Shown here one piece after another: positions 45,108-53,820 of a DNA stretch of 64,000 nucleotides. A program made the translations under genes and the position numbers. Numbering within the stretch: position 1 is the first letter of the stretch; each line of letters begins with the position of its first letter. Under the pieces are notes generated by a model. It was not told the DNA's origin. It saw nothing but the letters and a program-made list of their open reading frames with translations, and made no database searches. Origin of the DNA: Castellaniella sp. (GTDB lineage Bacteria; Pseudomonadota; Gammaproteobacteria; Burkholderiales; Burkholderiaceae_B); NCBI RefSeq assembly GCF_034675845.1, contig NZ_JAUCCU010000001.1, forward strand, positions 372,001-436,000. The letters run 5' to 3'.

Positions 45108-46712
45108 ATGGAAACAGAATTACTGAACGACTTGGCGACGGACCTGCCCGATGGCGTGCGTCTGCAAAGAGCAACCACCACGATCCGCGCAGCGTTTTCC
45201 TGCGATGCGGTCGGCTTGCTCATGCTCGATGACAACAATACATTGCACCTGGTGGCAGCATCCGGGCTGGCCCACGAGGCCTTGGGGCGGCGCTTCGTCG
45301 TGGGCCAACACCCGCGTTTCGCCACAATTCTGTCGCAGCGCGACCCCACTTGGTTCGATCCGGGCAGCGTGCTGCCCGACCCCTATGACGGCCTGCTGGA
45401 CGACCGGAAAGGCTCGCCCCTGCCGGTACATGATTGCCTGGGCCTGGCGCTCTATCACCAAGACCGGCCCTGGGGCATCATGACCCTGGATGCTCTGACG
45501 ACGGGCACCTTCGATGAAGCCGCCCGTCATAGGCTGCGCCGATTGGGCCTGATCTTGCAGGCGGCCGTGCGCGTCAGCAACCTGGAACGCGAAACCCGGC
45601 AACTGCGCCAACTGGGCAGTTCACAACAAGGCATAGAACGCATCGGCGAAGCCAGTGAAATCCTGGGGCACAGCGAAGCGATCCAGTCACTGCTGCACGA
45701 ACTGGACCTGGTGGCGGATTCCGACCTGCCAATCTTGCTGCTGGGAGAAACCGGCGTCGGCAAAGAGCTGTTTGCCCGCCGATTGCACCGCCATTCCCGA
45801 CGCAGCCAGCAAACCATGATTCAGGTCAACTGCGCCGCACTGCCTGAATCCCTGGCAGAAAGCGAACTGTTCGGCCACGTCAAAGGCGCTTTCTCAGGGG
45901 CCACCAGCGACCGGCCCGGGCGCTTTGAAGCCGCCCAGGGTGGCACACTGTTTCTGGACGAAGTCGGCGAACTGCCCCTCAGCCTCCAGGCCAAACTGCT
46001 GCGCGTCCTGCAAAACGGCGAAATTCAGCGACTGGGTACAGACCAAACGATCAAGACCGACGTACGCATCATCGCCGCCACCAATCGCGATCTGAAGGCC
46101 AACACCCAGGCGGGATTGTTTCGGGCAGACCTGTACCATCGTCTATCGGTCTACCCTATCCCGATTCCACCCTTGCGTGAACGCGGGCGCGACGTCCAGA
46201 TCCTGGCGGGGCATTTTCTGGAATTCAACCGTGCCCGCCTGGGGCTGCGAGGCGTGCGCCTGTCCTATGCCGCAGAGCAGGCCCTGCAACAATACCCCTG
46301 GCCAGGCAATGTGCGCGAACTGGAACATGTCATCAGCCGCGCCGCCCTGAAGATGCTCAGCCGCGGCGCTTCACGCGATCAGGTCCTGACGATAGAAGCC
46401 GAACTGCTGGATCTGGACATCGTCCCGGCGATTGGCGAAAACCAGAGAGAGTCAGCCGCCAGCTTGGGCGCAGGTGGACTGCCCGCCGCCGCCGGGCAAC
46501 CCTTGGGACTGGCCGATATTCCTTTGCTACGCACCACCGTGGACACATGCCAGCAACAGGCCATCCATCAGGCACTGATCGCCGCCGACGGCAACTGGGC
46601 CCAGGCCGCCAAGGCCCTGGGCCTGGATGCCAGCAACCTGCATAAGCTCGCCAAGCGTCTGGGCATGAAAAAAAGGATTGAAACCTTTTCGCCCGGCGCC
46701 CATCCAACCTAA
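45108..46712 (+). CDS. norR: NO-responsive sigma-54 activator NorR
   Basis: Activates norB when NO binds the iron in its GAF domain. The 534 residues comprise a GAF domain (about 1-165), an AAA+ domain (about 185-420, Walker A GETGVGKE 213-220, Walker B-type LFLDEVGEL) and a C-terminal Fis-type HTH (NWAQAAKALGLDASNLHKLA). Residues aligning with the E. coli NorR iron-site residues are kept (Arg-70, Asp-94, Cys-110, Asp-128). The sigma-54 contact loop is GAFSGA (260-265) instead of the usual GAFTGA, a Ser-for-Thr change seen in some enhancer-binding proteins. Confidence 0.95.
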   Translation: METELLNDLATDLPDGVRLQRATTTIRAAFSCDAVGLLMLDDNNTLHLVAASGLAHEALGRRFVVGQHPRFATILSQRDPTWFDPGSVLPDPYDGLLDDRKGSPLPVHDCLGLALYHQDRPWGIMTLDALTTGTFDEAARHRLRRLGLILQAAVRVSNLERETRQLRQLGSSQQGIERIGEASEILGHSEAIQSLLHELDLVADSDLPILLLGETGVGKELFARRLHRHSRRSQQTMIQVNCAALPESLAESELFGHVKGAFSGATSDRPGRFEAAQGGTLFLDEVGELPLSLQAKLLRVLQNGEIQRLGTDQTIKTDVRIIAATNRDLKANTQAGLFRADLYHRLSVYPIPIPPLRERGRDVQILAGHFLEFNRARLGLRGVRLSYAAEQALQQYPWPGNVRELEHVISRAALKMLSRGASRDQVLTIEAELLDLDIVPAIGENQRESAASLGAGGLPAAAGQPLGLADIPLLRTTVDTCQQQAIHQALIAADGNWAQAAKALGLDASNLHKLAKRLGMKKRIETFSPGAHPT

Positions 46713-46803
46713 AATCCATCGGCTGCAACATCAACCCGACCACGGCCCGAAAATCCATCGACACCATGGACTCCAGCCGGGCAATCAACAGGAAAAGAGA
46801 CAA

Positions 46804-48591
46804 ATGGCATGGCAGGACACCTTACTGGAGAGCGGCCTGTGGCTGCTCAAGGCCTATGTGCTGACCCTGCTGGCCGGGACGGCAGCGATCTGGTGCCTGC
46901 AGCGGTTCACCCGCTGGGGCAATCAATTCTGGCGCCTGACCGCCGCGTTTTTTTCACCGCGCCGCAATTGGCGACCCCTGGCAGGGGTCGCCCTGATTCT
47001 GCTGCTGACGTTGGGCGCCGTGCGCCTGGATGTGCTGTTTTCCAATTGGTACAACACCATGTACAGCGCCCTGCAGGAACTGAACGCCCCAGGGTTCTGG
47101 GCTGCCATGCTGCTGTTTGCGGGACTGGCCTCGGTGCATGTGGTGCGGTCTCTATTCGATTACTACGTGCAGCAGGCTTTTGTGGTGCACTGGCGTGAAT
47201 GGCTGAACGAACGCTTGTTAAGCCGCTGGATGGAACAACAGGCCTATTATCGGTCGGCATCCCTTAGCCATCTGGCTGATAACCCGGACCAACGGATTCA
47301 GCAGGATATCACCAGTTTTGCCGATACCTCCATGACCCTGGCCGTGGGCCTGATCAACGCCGTGGTATCCACCATCGCCTTTACGCTGATCCTCTGGAAC
47401 CTGTCGGGCCCCATGACGGTGCTGGATCACGAAATCCCCCGCGCCATGGTGTTTCTGGTTTTCATTTATGTGTTTCTGGCGACATTGCTGGCGATCAAGA
47501 TCGGCAAACCACTGATCCGCCTGAATTTTCTGAATGAAAAACTGAACGCCGATTACCGCTATGCTCTGGTGCGCATCCGCGAATACGCCGAAAGCATTGC
47601 ATTCTACCGAGGAGAGCGCGTCGAGGGTCGCACCCTGCGACACTGGTTTGCCCAGGTCATCGGCAACACCTGGGACATCATCCACCGCTCGCTTAAATTC
47701 CTGGGCTTCAATTTTGTCGTCACCCAGACCGCCGTCGTGTTTCCCTTCATCATCCAGGCCAGCCGATTTTTCTCCAAGCAAATCAGCCTGGGAGACCTGA
47801 TCCAGACGGCTCAGGCCTTTGGCCAGCTACAGGCCAATCTGTCGTTCTTTCGTAATGTCTATGACAGCTTTGCCACCTACCGCGCGACCTTGGACCGTCT
47901 GACCGGCTTTGACGCCGCCGTGGATGCTGCCCGGCAAATGCAGCTGCCGCATACCCACCAGGACGGCAGCCGCCTGGCCCTGAAAAACGTCACCGTCTGC
48001 CGACCGGATGGCCATACCCTGCTGAAAGACCTGAATCTGGAAGTCCCGGCGGCTCAGGCCGTCCTGGTACGCGGGCCCTCGGGGGCTGGCAAGACCACGC
48101 TGCTGCGCATGATCGCCGGCATCTGGCCCTATGGCTCTGGTGAAATCATCCGGCCCGACACGGCCTCCTTGTTTCTGGCACAAAAACCTTATCTACCCAT
48201 GGGCACCCTGCGCCAAGCCCTGCACTATCCCCAGCCGGTGGCCGCCGATCCGAGCAATCGGGATGAAGCCATTCTGGACCAGATACAGCTAGGCCATCTG
48301 CATGATCAGTTGGATGTAGAAGACGACTGGAGCCGGATTCTGTCGCTGGGCGAGCAGCAGCGCCTGGCCTTTGGCCGCCTGCTGATTGCACGCCCGGACG
48401 CAGCGTTTCTGGACGAAGCCACATCCGCCATGGATGAAGGCCTGGAAGACGCCATGTACCGCCTGTTGCGCACCCAGTTGCCAGACATGCGGATCGTCAG
48501 CGTAGGCCACCGCAGCACCCTGCGGCGTCACCACGACACAGAACTGGCGCTGCAAGGTCAAGATGGCGGCTGGCAACTTAATCCAATCTAA
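46804..48591 (+). CDS. ABC transporter, fused membrane and ATPase domains (SbmA/YddA-like)
   Basis: 595 residues starting at the ATG at 46804 (MAWQDTLLESGLWLL) with AGGA upstream; the frame runs further 5' into norR without similarity. The N-terminal half (about 1-350) has about six membrane segments and the family motif LDVLFSNWYNTMYSALQE, plus NPDQRIQQDI; this matches the SbmA/BacA-related ABC_membrane_2 group. The C-terminal ATPase (about 385-590) has Walker A GPSGAGKTT, a signature region LSLGEQQRLAFGR and Walker B AFLDEATSAMDE. Some such exporters are linked to vitamin B12, peptides or peroxisomal-type lipids; the substrate is unknown. Confidence 0.85.
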   Translation: MAWQDTLLESGLWLLKAYVLTLLAGTAAIWCLQRFTRWGNQFWRLTAAFFSPRRNWRPLAGVALILLLTLGAVRLDVLFSNWYNTMYSALQELNAPGFWAAMLLFAGLASVHVVRSLFDYYVQQAFVVHWREWLNERLLSRWMEQQAYYRSASLSHLADNPDQRIQQDITSFADTSMTLAVGLINAVVSTIAFTLILWNLSGPMTVLDHEIPRAMVFLVFIYVFLATLLAIKIGKPLIRLNFLNEKLNADYRYALVRIREYAESIAFYRGERVEGRTLRHWFAQVIGNTWDIIHRSLKFLGFNFVVTQTAVVFPFIIQASRFFSKQISLGDLIQTAQAFGQLQANLSFFRNVYDSFATYRATLDRLTGFDAAVDAARQMQLPHTHQDGSRLALKNVTVCRPDGHTLLKDLNLEVPAAQAVLVRGPSGAGKTTLLRMIAGIWPYGSGEIIRPDTASLFLAQKPYLPMGTLRQALHYPQPVAADPSNRDEAILDQIQLGHLHDQLDVEDDWSRILSLGEQQRLAFGRLLIARPDAAFLDEATSAMDEGLEDAMYRLLRTQLPDMRIVSVGHRSTLRRHHDTELALQGQDGGWQLNPI

Positions 48592-48605
48592 TTACAATAC
48601 CGTCC

Positions 48606-48992
48606 ATGTCTGCATACTACTTCCCCATCAAACACCTGCATGTGACGGCGGTCGTCCTGAGCATCACGCTGTTCATTATCCGGGCCTATTGGTCCGTCAC
48701 CGGATCTGCCTTGCTGCAGCATCGCTTGGTGCGCATCCTGCCGCATATCATCGACACCGTGCTGTTGACCTGCGGGCTGATTCTGGCCGCCATCATCGGC
48801 CCCAATCAGCCCTGGATTCTGACCAAGATCGTGCTGCTGATCGCCTATATCGGCGTCGGCACCATGGCCATCAAACGCGGTCGCACCGCCCAAGGCCGCC
48901 TGTTTGCCGCCCTGATCGCCGTGGCGATTTTCGCGTATATCGTGGGGGTCGCCATCACCAAGAACTCTGGCTCCTGGTTTTCGATGCTCTGA
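48606..48992 (+). CDS. SirB2-family membrane protein
   Basis: 128 residues, about four membrane segments, with the SirB2-type pattern (YYFPIKHLHVTAVVLSITLF, RILPHIIDTVLLTCGLILA, WILTKIVLLIAYIGVGTMAI). The function is unknown. It starts 14 bp after the ABC transporter gene and converges on the YeiH-type gene with no gap. Confidence 0.82.
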   Translation: MSAYYFPIKHLHVTAVVLSITLFIIRAYWSVTGSALLQHRLVRILPHIIDTVLLTCGLILAAIIGPNQPWILTKIVLLIAYIGVGTMAIKRGRTAQGRLFAALIAVAIFAYIVGVAITKNSGSWFSML

Positions 48993-50057
48993 TCAAAGGC
49001 TGTCCAGCAGCCATTGCATCGCCAGGCTGCTGGCGGCCACAGCCACCCAGACCCCCAGGCCCAACAGCAAGGGCCGCCATCCCGCCAAGGCCATGCGCCG
49101 CAGGTCCGAGGACAGGCCGATGGCAGTCAGCGCCATGATGATCAAAAACTGCGACGCCACCTGCAGCGGCTGAATCAGCACATCCGGCACCAATCCCAAA
49201 GTGCGCACTCCCGAGGCCACCAGAAACCAGAAAATGAACCAAGGGAAGATTTGGGCCAGCGATACCCGGGTCTCGGCATGACGGGCGCGCCAGGCCGTCC
49301 ATAAGGCCAGCACGATGCACACCGGAATGATCAAGGTGGCCCGGGTGAGTTTGACGATGGTGGCGATGTCGCCTGCCGCCGTGCTGTAGCTGTAGCCGGC
49401 CGCCACGACGGACGAGGTATCGTTGATCGCAGTGCCCGCCCACAGGCCGAATCCGGCATCACTCAGCCCCATCCAGTGTCCCAGAAACGGAAACACCAAT
49501 ACCGCCACGATATTGAACAGAAAAATTGCGGAGATCGCCAATGCCGTATCGTGATCGTCCGGACGCACAATGGGGGCCACCGCCGCAATGGCCGAACCGC
49601 CGCAGATGGCAGTGCCGACACCGATCAGCGTACGCAGATGGCCTGTCATGCCCAGGCAGCGCCCCAGCCCCCAGGCAGCGGCAAATGCCGTCGCCAGCGT
49701 GACCAGCGTCACGGACAGGGACGAAGCACCAGTGTGCAGCACCTGCCCCAGGCTAAGCCCAAAACCCAGGCCGATGATGGACCACTTAAGCACCTGGCGG
49801 CTGCTGTAGCCAATGCCCGGCACAAAAACCGGCGAAACCCCCAGCACATTACGCCATAGCATGCCCAGCAAAATCCCCATGACCGGGCCACCCACCAGCG
49901 GAAACCACTGGCCCAGCTGCCAGGCCACCAAGCCCAGTCCGGCAGACAGCCCGACTCCATACCAGCGCGATGGCGCACGCGGGTGCTCTTGTGCAGGCAC
50001 GCAAGCGCCCGCACCAGCGGCAGGCAAGGGACAGGGAACGGCGGAGATCGGCAGCAT
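48993..50057 (-). CDS. YeiH/UPF0324-family putative sulfate exporter
   Basis: About ten membrane segments (GVGLSAGLGLVAWQLGQWFP; PVMGILLGMLWRNVLG; ICGGSAIAAVAPIVRPDDHD; WAGTAINDTSSVVAAGYSYS) with the conserved family stretches TAICGGSAIAA and INDTSSVVAAG. I start at the ATG at 50057 (354 residues); GTG 50084 and TTG 50105 in the same frame are possible. The family has been proposed to export sulfate or sulfite-like anions, but no transport is shown. A divergent LysR regulator adjoins. Confidence 0.85.
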   Translation of the reverse strand: MLPISAVPCPLPAAGAGACVPAQEHPRAPSRWYGVGLSAGLGLVAWQLGQWFPLVGGPVMGILLGMLWRNVLGVSPVFVPGIGYSSRQVLKWSIIGLGFGLSLGQVLHTGASSLSVTLVTLATAFAAAWGLGRCLGMTGHLRTLIGVGTAICGGSAIAAVAPIVRPDDHDTALAISAIFLFNIVAVLVFPFLGHWMGLSDAGFGLWAGTAINDTSSVVAAGYSYSTAAGDIATIVKLTRATLIIPVCIVLALWTAWRARHAETRVSLAQIFPWFIFWFLVASGVRTLGLVPDVLIQPLQVASQFLIIMALTAIGLSSDLRRMALAGWRPLLLGLGVWVAVAASSLAMQWLLDSL

Positions 50058-50117
50058 GGAAGCAAGGACAACATGAGATGGCACACCGCATTCTAGTGAA
50101 ACCAATACAATAAATAA

Positions 50118-50138
50118 ATTCAGTAATCATGACTGATG
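50118..50138. promoter_or_regulatory. LysR-type dyad in the yeiH-lysR gap
   Basis: ATTCAGT and ACTGAT form an imperfect inverted repeat, with CAGT-N7-ACTG perfect (50121-50135), in the 93-bp AT-rich gap. The T-N11-A form and position near the regulator's own start fit a LysR binding site. Confidence 0.4.
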
Positions 50139-50150
50139 GTATAAATAATA

Positions 50151-51050
50151 ATGATCGGACTAAGCCTGCGTCAGTTGGAAGTCTTCGATGCCGTCGCGAC
50201 CGCGGGCAGCGTGCGGCGCGCAGCCGAACAGCTGCACCTGACCCAGCCAGCAGTCAGCATGGCGCTGGGCGAGCTGGAACGTCAACTAGGCAGCACCCTG
50301 TTCGACCGTGAGCGGGGCCGTCTGCACCTGAACACACAGGGAACAGAACAACTGCCCCTGGCCAGGGAAATCCTGGAACGCCTGCGAGACATGCAACGGC
50401 GCCGCCCAGATGCCCACGGCAAACTCAGCGGCGCCCTGCGGATCGGGGCCAGCAATACCGTCGGCAATTACCTGGTGGGGGAACTTCTGGGTCCAATGGT
50501 GGCCCAACACCCCATGGTTGCCCTACACTTGACTGTCGATAACACCCGCACCGTGGTTGATCGCTTGCTGGGCCACGCCATTGATCTTGCCTGTGTAGAA
50601 GGCCCGGTACACCACGCCCAACTGGACACATTACCCTGGCGCAGCGATGCGCTGGTGGTCTGTGCTGCGCCATCCCACCCCCTGGCCAGCACCGCGCGAC
50701 TACAGCCACAGCACTTCGCCGATGCCCACTGGATTCTGCGCGAACGCGGATCAGCCACCCGCAGCCTGACCGAACAAGCCCTGAGCGCCCTGCCGCCTGG
50801 CCGCATCCTGCTGGAACTGGGGCAGATCGAAGCCATCAAACAAGCCGTGATTGCTGGCCTGGGCATTGCATGCCTGCCCTATGCCGCCACCCTGGATGCG
50901 GTGGCCACAGGCCGGCTGCTTGTACTGCGCACCCCCTTTTTGAACCTGGAGCGGCGACTATCCATTGTGCTGCACCGCAGCCGTTATCGCGGTACGCTGA
51001 TCGCAGCCTTTCTACATTCCCTGGAGACCGAACATCATGCCCAAGACTGA
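50151..51050 (+). CDS. LysR-family transcriptional regulator (YeiE-like)
   Basis: 299 residues: N-terminal winged HTH (SLRQLEVFDAVATAGSVRRA, then AAEQLHLTQPAVSMALGELE) and a two-lobed effector domain (about 90-295). Divergent from the YeiH-type transporter, as YeiE is in enterobacteria, so that gene is the probable target. Its last 14 bp overlap the patatin gene. Confidence 0.88.
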   Translation: MIGLSLRQLEVFDAVATAGSVRRAAEQLHLTQPAVSMALGELERQLGSTLFDRERGRLHLNTQGTEQLPLAREILERLRDMQRRRPDAHGKLSGALRIGASNTVGNYLVGELLGPMVAQHPMVALHLTVDNTRTVVDRLLGHAIDLACVEGPVHHAQLDTLPWRSDALVVCAAPSHPLASTARLQPQHFADAHWILRERGSATRSLTEQALSALPPGRILLELGQIEAIKQAVIAGLGIACLPYAATLDAVATGRLLVLRTPFLNLERRLSIVLHRSRYRGTLIAAFLHSLETEHHAQD

Positions 51051-52221
51051 ATCACGTCCACTGGCTGTCCACGAGGCCTACAAAACCCGCGCTCTGGTCC
51101 TGCAGGGTGGCGGCGCACTGGGGGCCTACCAGGCCGGCGTTTATCAGGGCCTGAACGAGGCTGGCATTCAACTGACCGATCTGGCGGGCATATCGATTGG
51201 CGCCCTGAACGTCGCCATTATTGCCGGCAATCCCATTGAGACGCGGGTAGAACGCCTGCAGCAGTTCTGGAATACCATCTGCCAGCCTTATATAGGTCCA
51301 GGGGCCAATCCGCTGATCGAACAGAGTCTTTTCCAGATCAATGACCTGGCACGCCAGTTTCTGGGGGCGGCGCATGCAGGCAGCGCCTTGTTCGTTGGCC
51401 AGAAAGGTTTTTTTCATCCCCGCTTCCCTCCTGCCGCCATGGTGGCGACACTAGACCCGTCCTGCGTTGGTCACTATGACACCCGCCCTCTGAAGGAAAC
51501 CCTGGAATCACTATGCGATTTCGACCGTATCAACGAGGGCGGACTGCACGTATCCGTAGGGGCGGTCAATGTCCGCACCGGAAACTTCACCTATTTTGAT
51601 AATCGAAAAACCCGCCTGACACCAGAACACTTCATGGCATCCGGCGCCTTGCCGCCTGCTTTTCCCGCTATTGAAATCGACGGCGAATACTATTGGGATG
51701 GGGGCCTGGTGTCCAACACGCCTTTGGCCAAGGTTTTGCAACAACGCCCCGAACACGACACCCTGGTGTTCCAGGTGGATTTATGGTCGGCACGCGGACC
51801 CGTGCCGCGCAGCCTGAGCGAAGTCGGCGATCGGATTCAGGACATCCGCTATTCCAGCCGGACCCGTTTCGTGACCGATGAAATGCGCGCCCACCGCAAG
51901 ATGCAGCGCCTGCTGCGCGAGGTGCTGGATCAAGTACCCGCCGAACTACGTGATAGCCACCCAGCCTGCAAGCAGGCAGCCGAACTGGCCTGCGAGGCAC
52001 GCAGCAACATCATCCACCTGATTTACCGACACAAGGCCTACGAGCAGCATTTCCGCGATTTTCAGTTCGGACCAGCCACGATGCGCGAGCATTGGGCAGC
52101 CGGGCTGCAGGACATCTCCAATACCTTGGCACACCCGCATTATCTGGCCATGCCCGACAACGTGGCGGGGTTTGTGACACACGACGTGCATCGCGACGAA
52201 ATCGAGGGAAAAATGGAATGA
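51037..52221 (+). CDS. Patatin-like phospholipase with DUF3734 C-terminus
   Basis: 394 residues. The N-terminal patatin fold has the oxyanion motif LQGGGALGAYQAG (22-34), the catalytic Ser-53 in GISIG (51-55) and the catalytic Asp in YWDGGLVSNTP. The C-terminal part (about 270-380, with YSSRTRFVTDEMRAHRKMQR and LIYRHKAYEQHFRDFQFGPA) fits the DUF3734 extension. The ATG at 51037 has GGAG 10 bases upstream. Likely a cytoplasmic or membrane-associated lipase or acyl hydrolase; substrate unknown. It overlaps the LysR gene, so the two are probably cotranscribed. Confidence 0.88.
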   Translation: MPKTESRPLAVHEAYKTRALVLQGGGALGAYQAGVYQGLNEAGIQLTDLAGISIGALNVAIIAGNPIETRVERLQQFWNTICQPYIGPGANPLIEQSLFQINDLARQFLGAAHAGSALFVGQKGFFHPRFPPAAMVATLDPSCVGHYDTRPLKETLESLCDFDRINEGGLHVSVGAVNVRTGNFTYFDNRKTRLTPEHFMASGALPPAFPAIEIDGEYYWDGGLVSNTPLAKVLQQRPEHDTLVFQVDLWSARGPVPRSLSEVGDRIQDIRYSSRTRFVTDEMRAHRKMQRLLREVLDQVPAELRDSHPACKQAAELACEARSNIIHLIYRHKAYEQHFRDFQFGPATMREHWAAGLQDISNTLAHPHYLAMPDNVAGFVTHDVHRDEIEGKME

Positions 52222-52227
52222 CAAGTC

Positions 52228-53145
52228 TTATGCAGATTTAGGACGGCGGCCCAGGACGACAGCGGCGGCCGCCACCAATATGGTGCCCACCACCTGCAAT
52301 ACCGTAATGGGTTCGCCCAAAAAAGCCCAGGCCAGAAACAGAATCGACACCGGCCCCAACAATCCCAACTGAGCTGTCAAGGGGGCGCCGATCCGCGCGA
52401 CAGACCACATGATCATGAAGGTCGGCAGGACCGTATTCACAGTCGCATGGATTAACGACAAGCCATAAACAGGCCAGGTCTGCACCAGCCCTGCCACCCC
52501 CTTGACCAGGAAAAAATGCACCATGGTGACGCCCGCAGACACGGTCATTGCATACGCGGTCAGGCGGGTCGCCGTGACACGCTCGATGATCTCACCGGAA
52601 CCAATCAAATACATGGCATAAGAAAGCGCCGCGCCCAGGACAAAGGCGGAACCCAGAATGACGTGCTCTCCTGCCACGGAAAGATCATCCCAAAACACCA
52701 GCGCCACGCCGCCATAGGCCAAAGCCATGGCCCGCCATTGCCGCGAAGAAATCGGTTTTTTCAAAAACCAGGCAGAGATCAACAGGACAAACGTCGGGGC
52801 CAGAAACAGAATCAGGCGTTCCAACCCGGCCGTGATATATTGCAGCCCCAAAAAGTCCAGAAAGCTGGACAGGTAGTAGCCAATAAAACCCAGCACAGCA
52901 ATCCGCAAGGCATCCCCTGCCCCCAATCTGGCAATCAGGCCCTTGCGGGCACGCTGCGCCTGGAACCAGGCCACCACCAGGAAGAACGGCAGTGCCAGCA
53001 GCATGCGAAACCCAATCACGTCCAGGGCATCGACCCCCTGCAAATACAGCAGCTTGGCAACGATGGCCTTGGCGGAAAACAGCACGGCACCCAATCCGGC
53101 CAGCACGAAACCCACCCAAAAAAGGCGGCGCGAAAGGTCTGCCAT
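52228..53145 (-). CDS. EamA/DMT-family transporter
   Basis: 305 residues, ten membrane segments in two EamA repeats (about 10-145 and 165-300, e.g. LGLQYITAGLERLILFLAPT and LGLLGPVSILFLAWAFLGEP). Inner-membrane drug/metabolite transporter of unknown substrate. Its start lies 5 bp from the 18-bp box also found before the efflux operon, so the MarR regulator may control it too. Confidence 0.88.
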   Translation of the reverse strand: MADLSRRLFWVGFVLAGLGAVLFSAKAIVAKLLYLQGVDALDVIGFRMLLALPFFLVVAWFQAQRARKGLIARLGAGDALRIAVLGFIGYYLSSFLDFLGLQYITAGLERLILFLAPTFVLLISAWFLKKPISSRQWRAMALAYGGVALVFWDDLSVAGEHVILGSAFVLGAALSYAMYLIGSGEIIERVTATRLTAYAMTVSAGVTMVHFFLVKGVAGLVQTWPVYGLSLIHATVNTVLPTFMIMWSVARIGAPLTAQLGLLGPVSILFLAWAFLGEPITVLQVVGTILVAAAAVVLGRRPKSA

Positions 53146-53149
53146 TATT

Positions 53150-53167
53150 TAATTGCCTAGTCAGATA
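53150..53167. promoter_or_regulatory. Putative MarR operator, copy 1
   Basis: TAATTGCCTAGTCAGATA, identical over 18 bp to 53768-53785. It lies between the divergent EamA and marR starts. The TTGCCTAG half resembles the TTGCCTAGGCAA type of MarR box; the other half is imperfect. Repression of both flanking genes is inferred. Confidence 0.7.
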
Positions 53168-53188
53168 CTGATAGAGTAGAATTTTAAC

Positions 53189-53716
53189 ATGCAAGAAATT
53201 CCATTGACGCCAGCGGACAGCCAGGGCAACTGCTGTTTTTATGGTGATACCCCTGGTGATTTGGCGGCAGACCGCAATGTGGGCCTGCTGATCCGGCACC
53301 TGCACGGGCTGATGCACCGGGTCATCGACCTGGGCACCCTGCCCCTGGGCCTGACGGCCAATCAATGGCGACCATTGCTGCTGATCAAGCACAAAGGCGT
53401 AGACACCCCCGCAGAACTGGCACGCATCATGAATGTCGATACCGGCGCCATGACCCGCATGCTGGATCGGCTGGAAGCCAAAGGCATCCTGTACCGAGAA
53501 CGCTGCACCGAAGATCGCCGCGTCGTCAAGATTGCCCTGACGGACACCGGCCATACCCTGACAGACCAAATCCTGCCCATCATTGCCAAGGCTTTGAATC
53601 TGCACCTGGATGGATTTTCCGACGATGAAATCCGCCTGCTGCTGACCTTGCTGCATCGCATGATCAGTAATGGCGAACGCCACTTTCAACGCGCAACCGA
53701 GCCCAGTCAGACATAA
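53189..53716 (+). CDS. MarR-family transcriptional regulator
   Basis: 175 residues with a winged HTH in the middle (about 60-130: LTANQWRPLLLIKHKGVDTP, ELARIMNVDTGAMTRMLDRL, wing KGILYRERCTEDRRVVKIAL). It precedes the efflux operon by about 105 bp and is divergent from the EamA transporter; the shared 18-bp boxes suggest it represses its own gene, the EamA gene and the efflux operon. The inducer would be a phenolic or drug-like compound, by analogy with EmrR/MarR. Confidence 0.9.
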   Translation: MQEIPLTPADSQGNCCFYGDTPGDLAADRNVGLLIRHLHGLMHRVIDLGTLPLGLTANQWRPLLLIKHKGVDTPAELARIMNVDTGAMTRMLDRLEAKGILYRERCTEDRRVVKIALTDTGHTLTDQILPIIAKALNLHLDGFSDDEIRLLLTLLHRMISNGERHFQRATEPSQT

Positions 53717-53767
53717 GGCCATCGTCAACCCGGCGCATGCCTGCAAGCCGCCTGCTTGATTATCTTA

Positions 53768-53785
53768 TAATTGCCTAGTCAGATA
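53768..53785. promoter_or_regulatory. Putative MarR operator, copy 2, before the efflux operon
   Basis: Exact second copy of the 18-bp box, overlapping a TATAAT (53766-53771) that would be the -10 of the efflux operon. A repressor here would block transcription directly. The operon start is about 35 bp downstream. Confidence 0.7.
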
Positions 53786-53820
53786 ATGACCACATCAGTA
53801 ATTTTCAGCTTATTGTCAGC

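Noticed and set aside
45884..45901. NorR loop GAFSGA as a loss-of-function mutation
   Set aside because: Ser replaces Thr, a conservative change seen in other sigma-54 activators, and the rest of the protein is intact.
53768..53816. A classical T-run terminator after marR
   Set aside because: No hairpin with a T-run is found; the AT-rich stretch is better explained as the efflux promoter with the operator.
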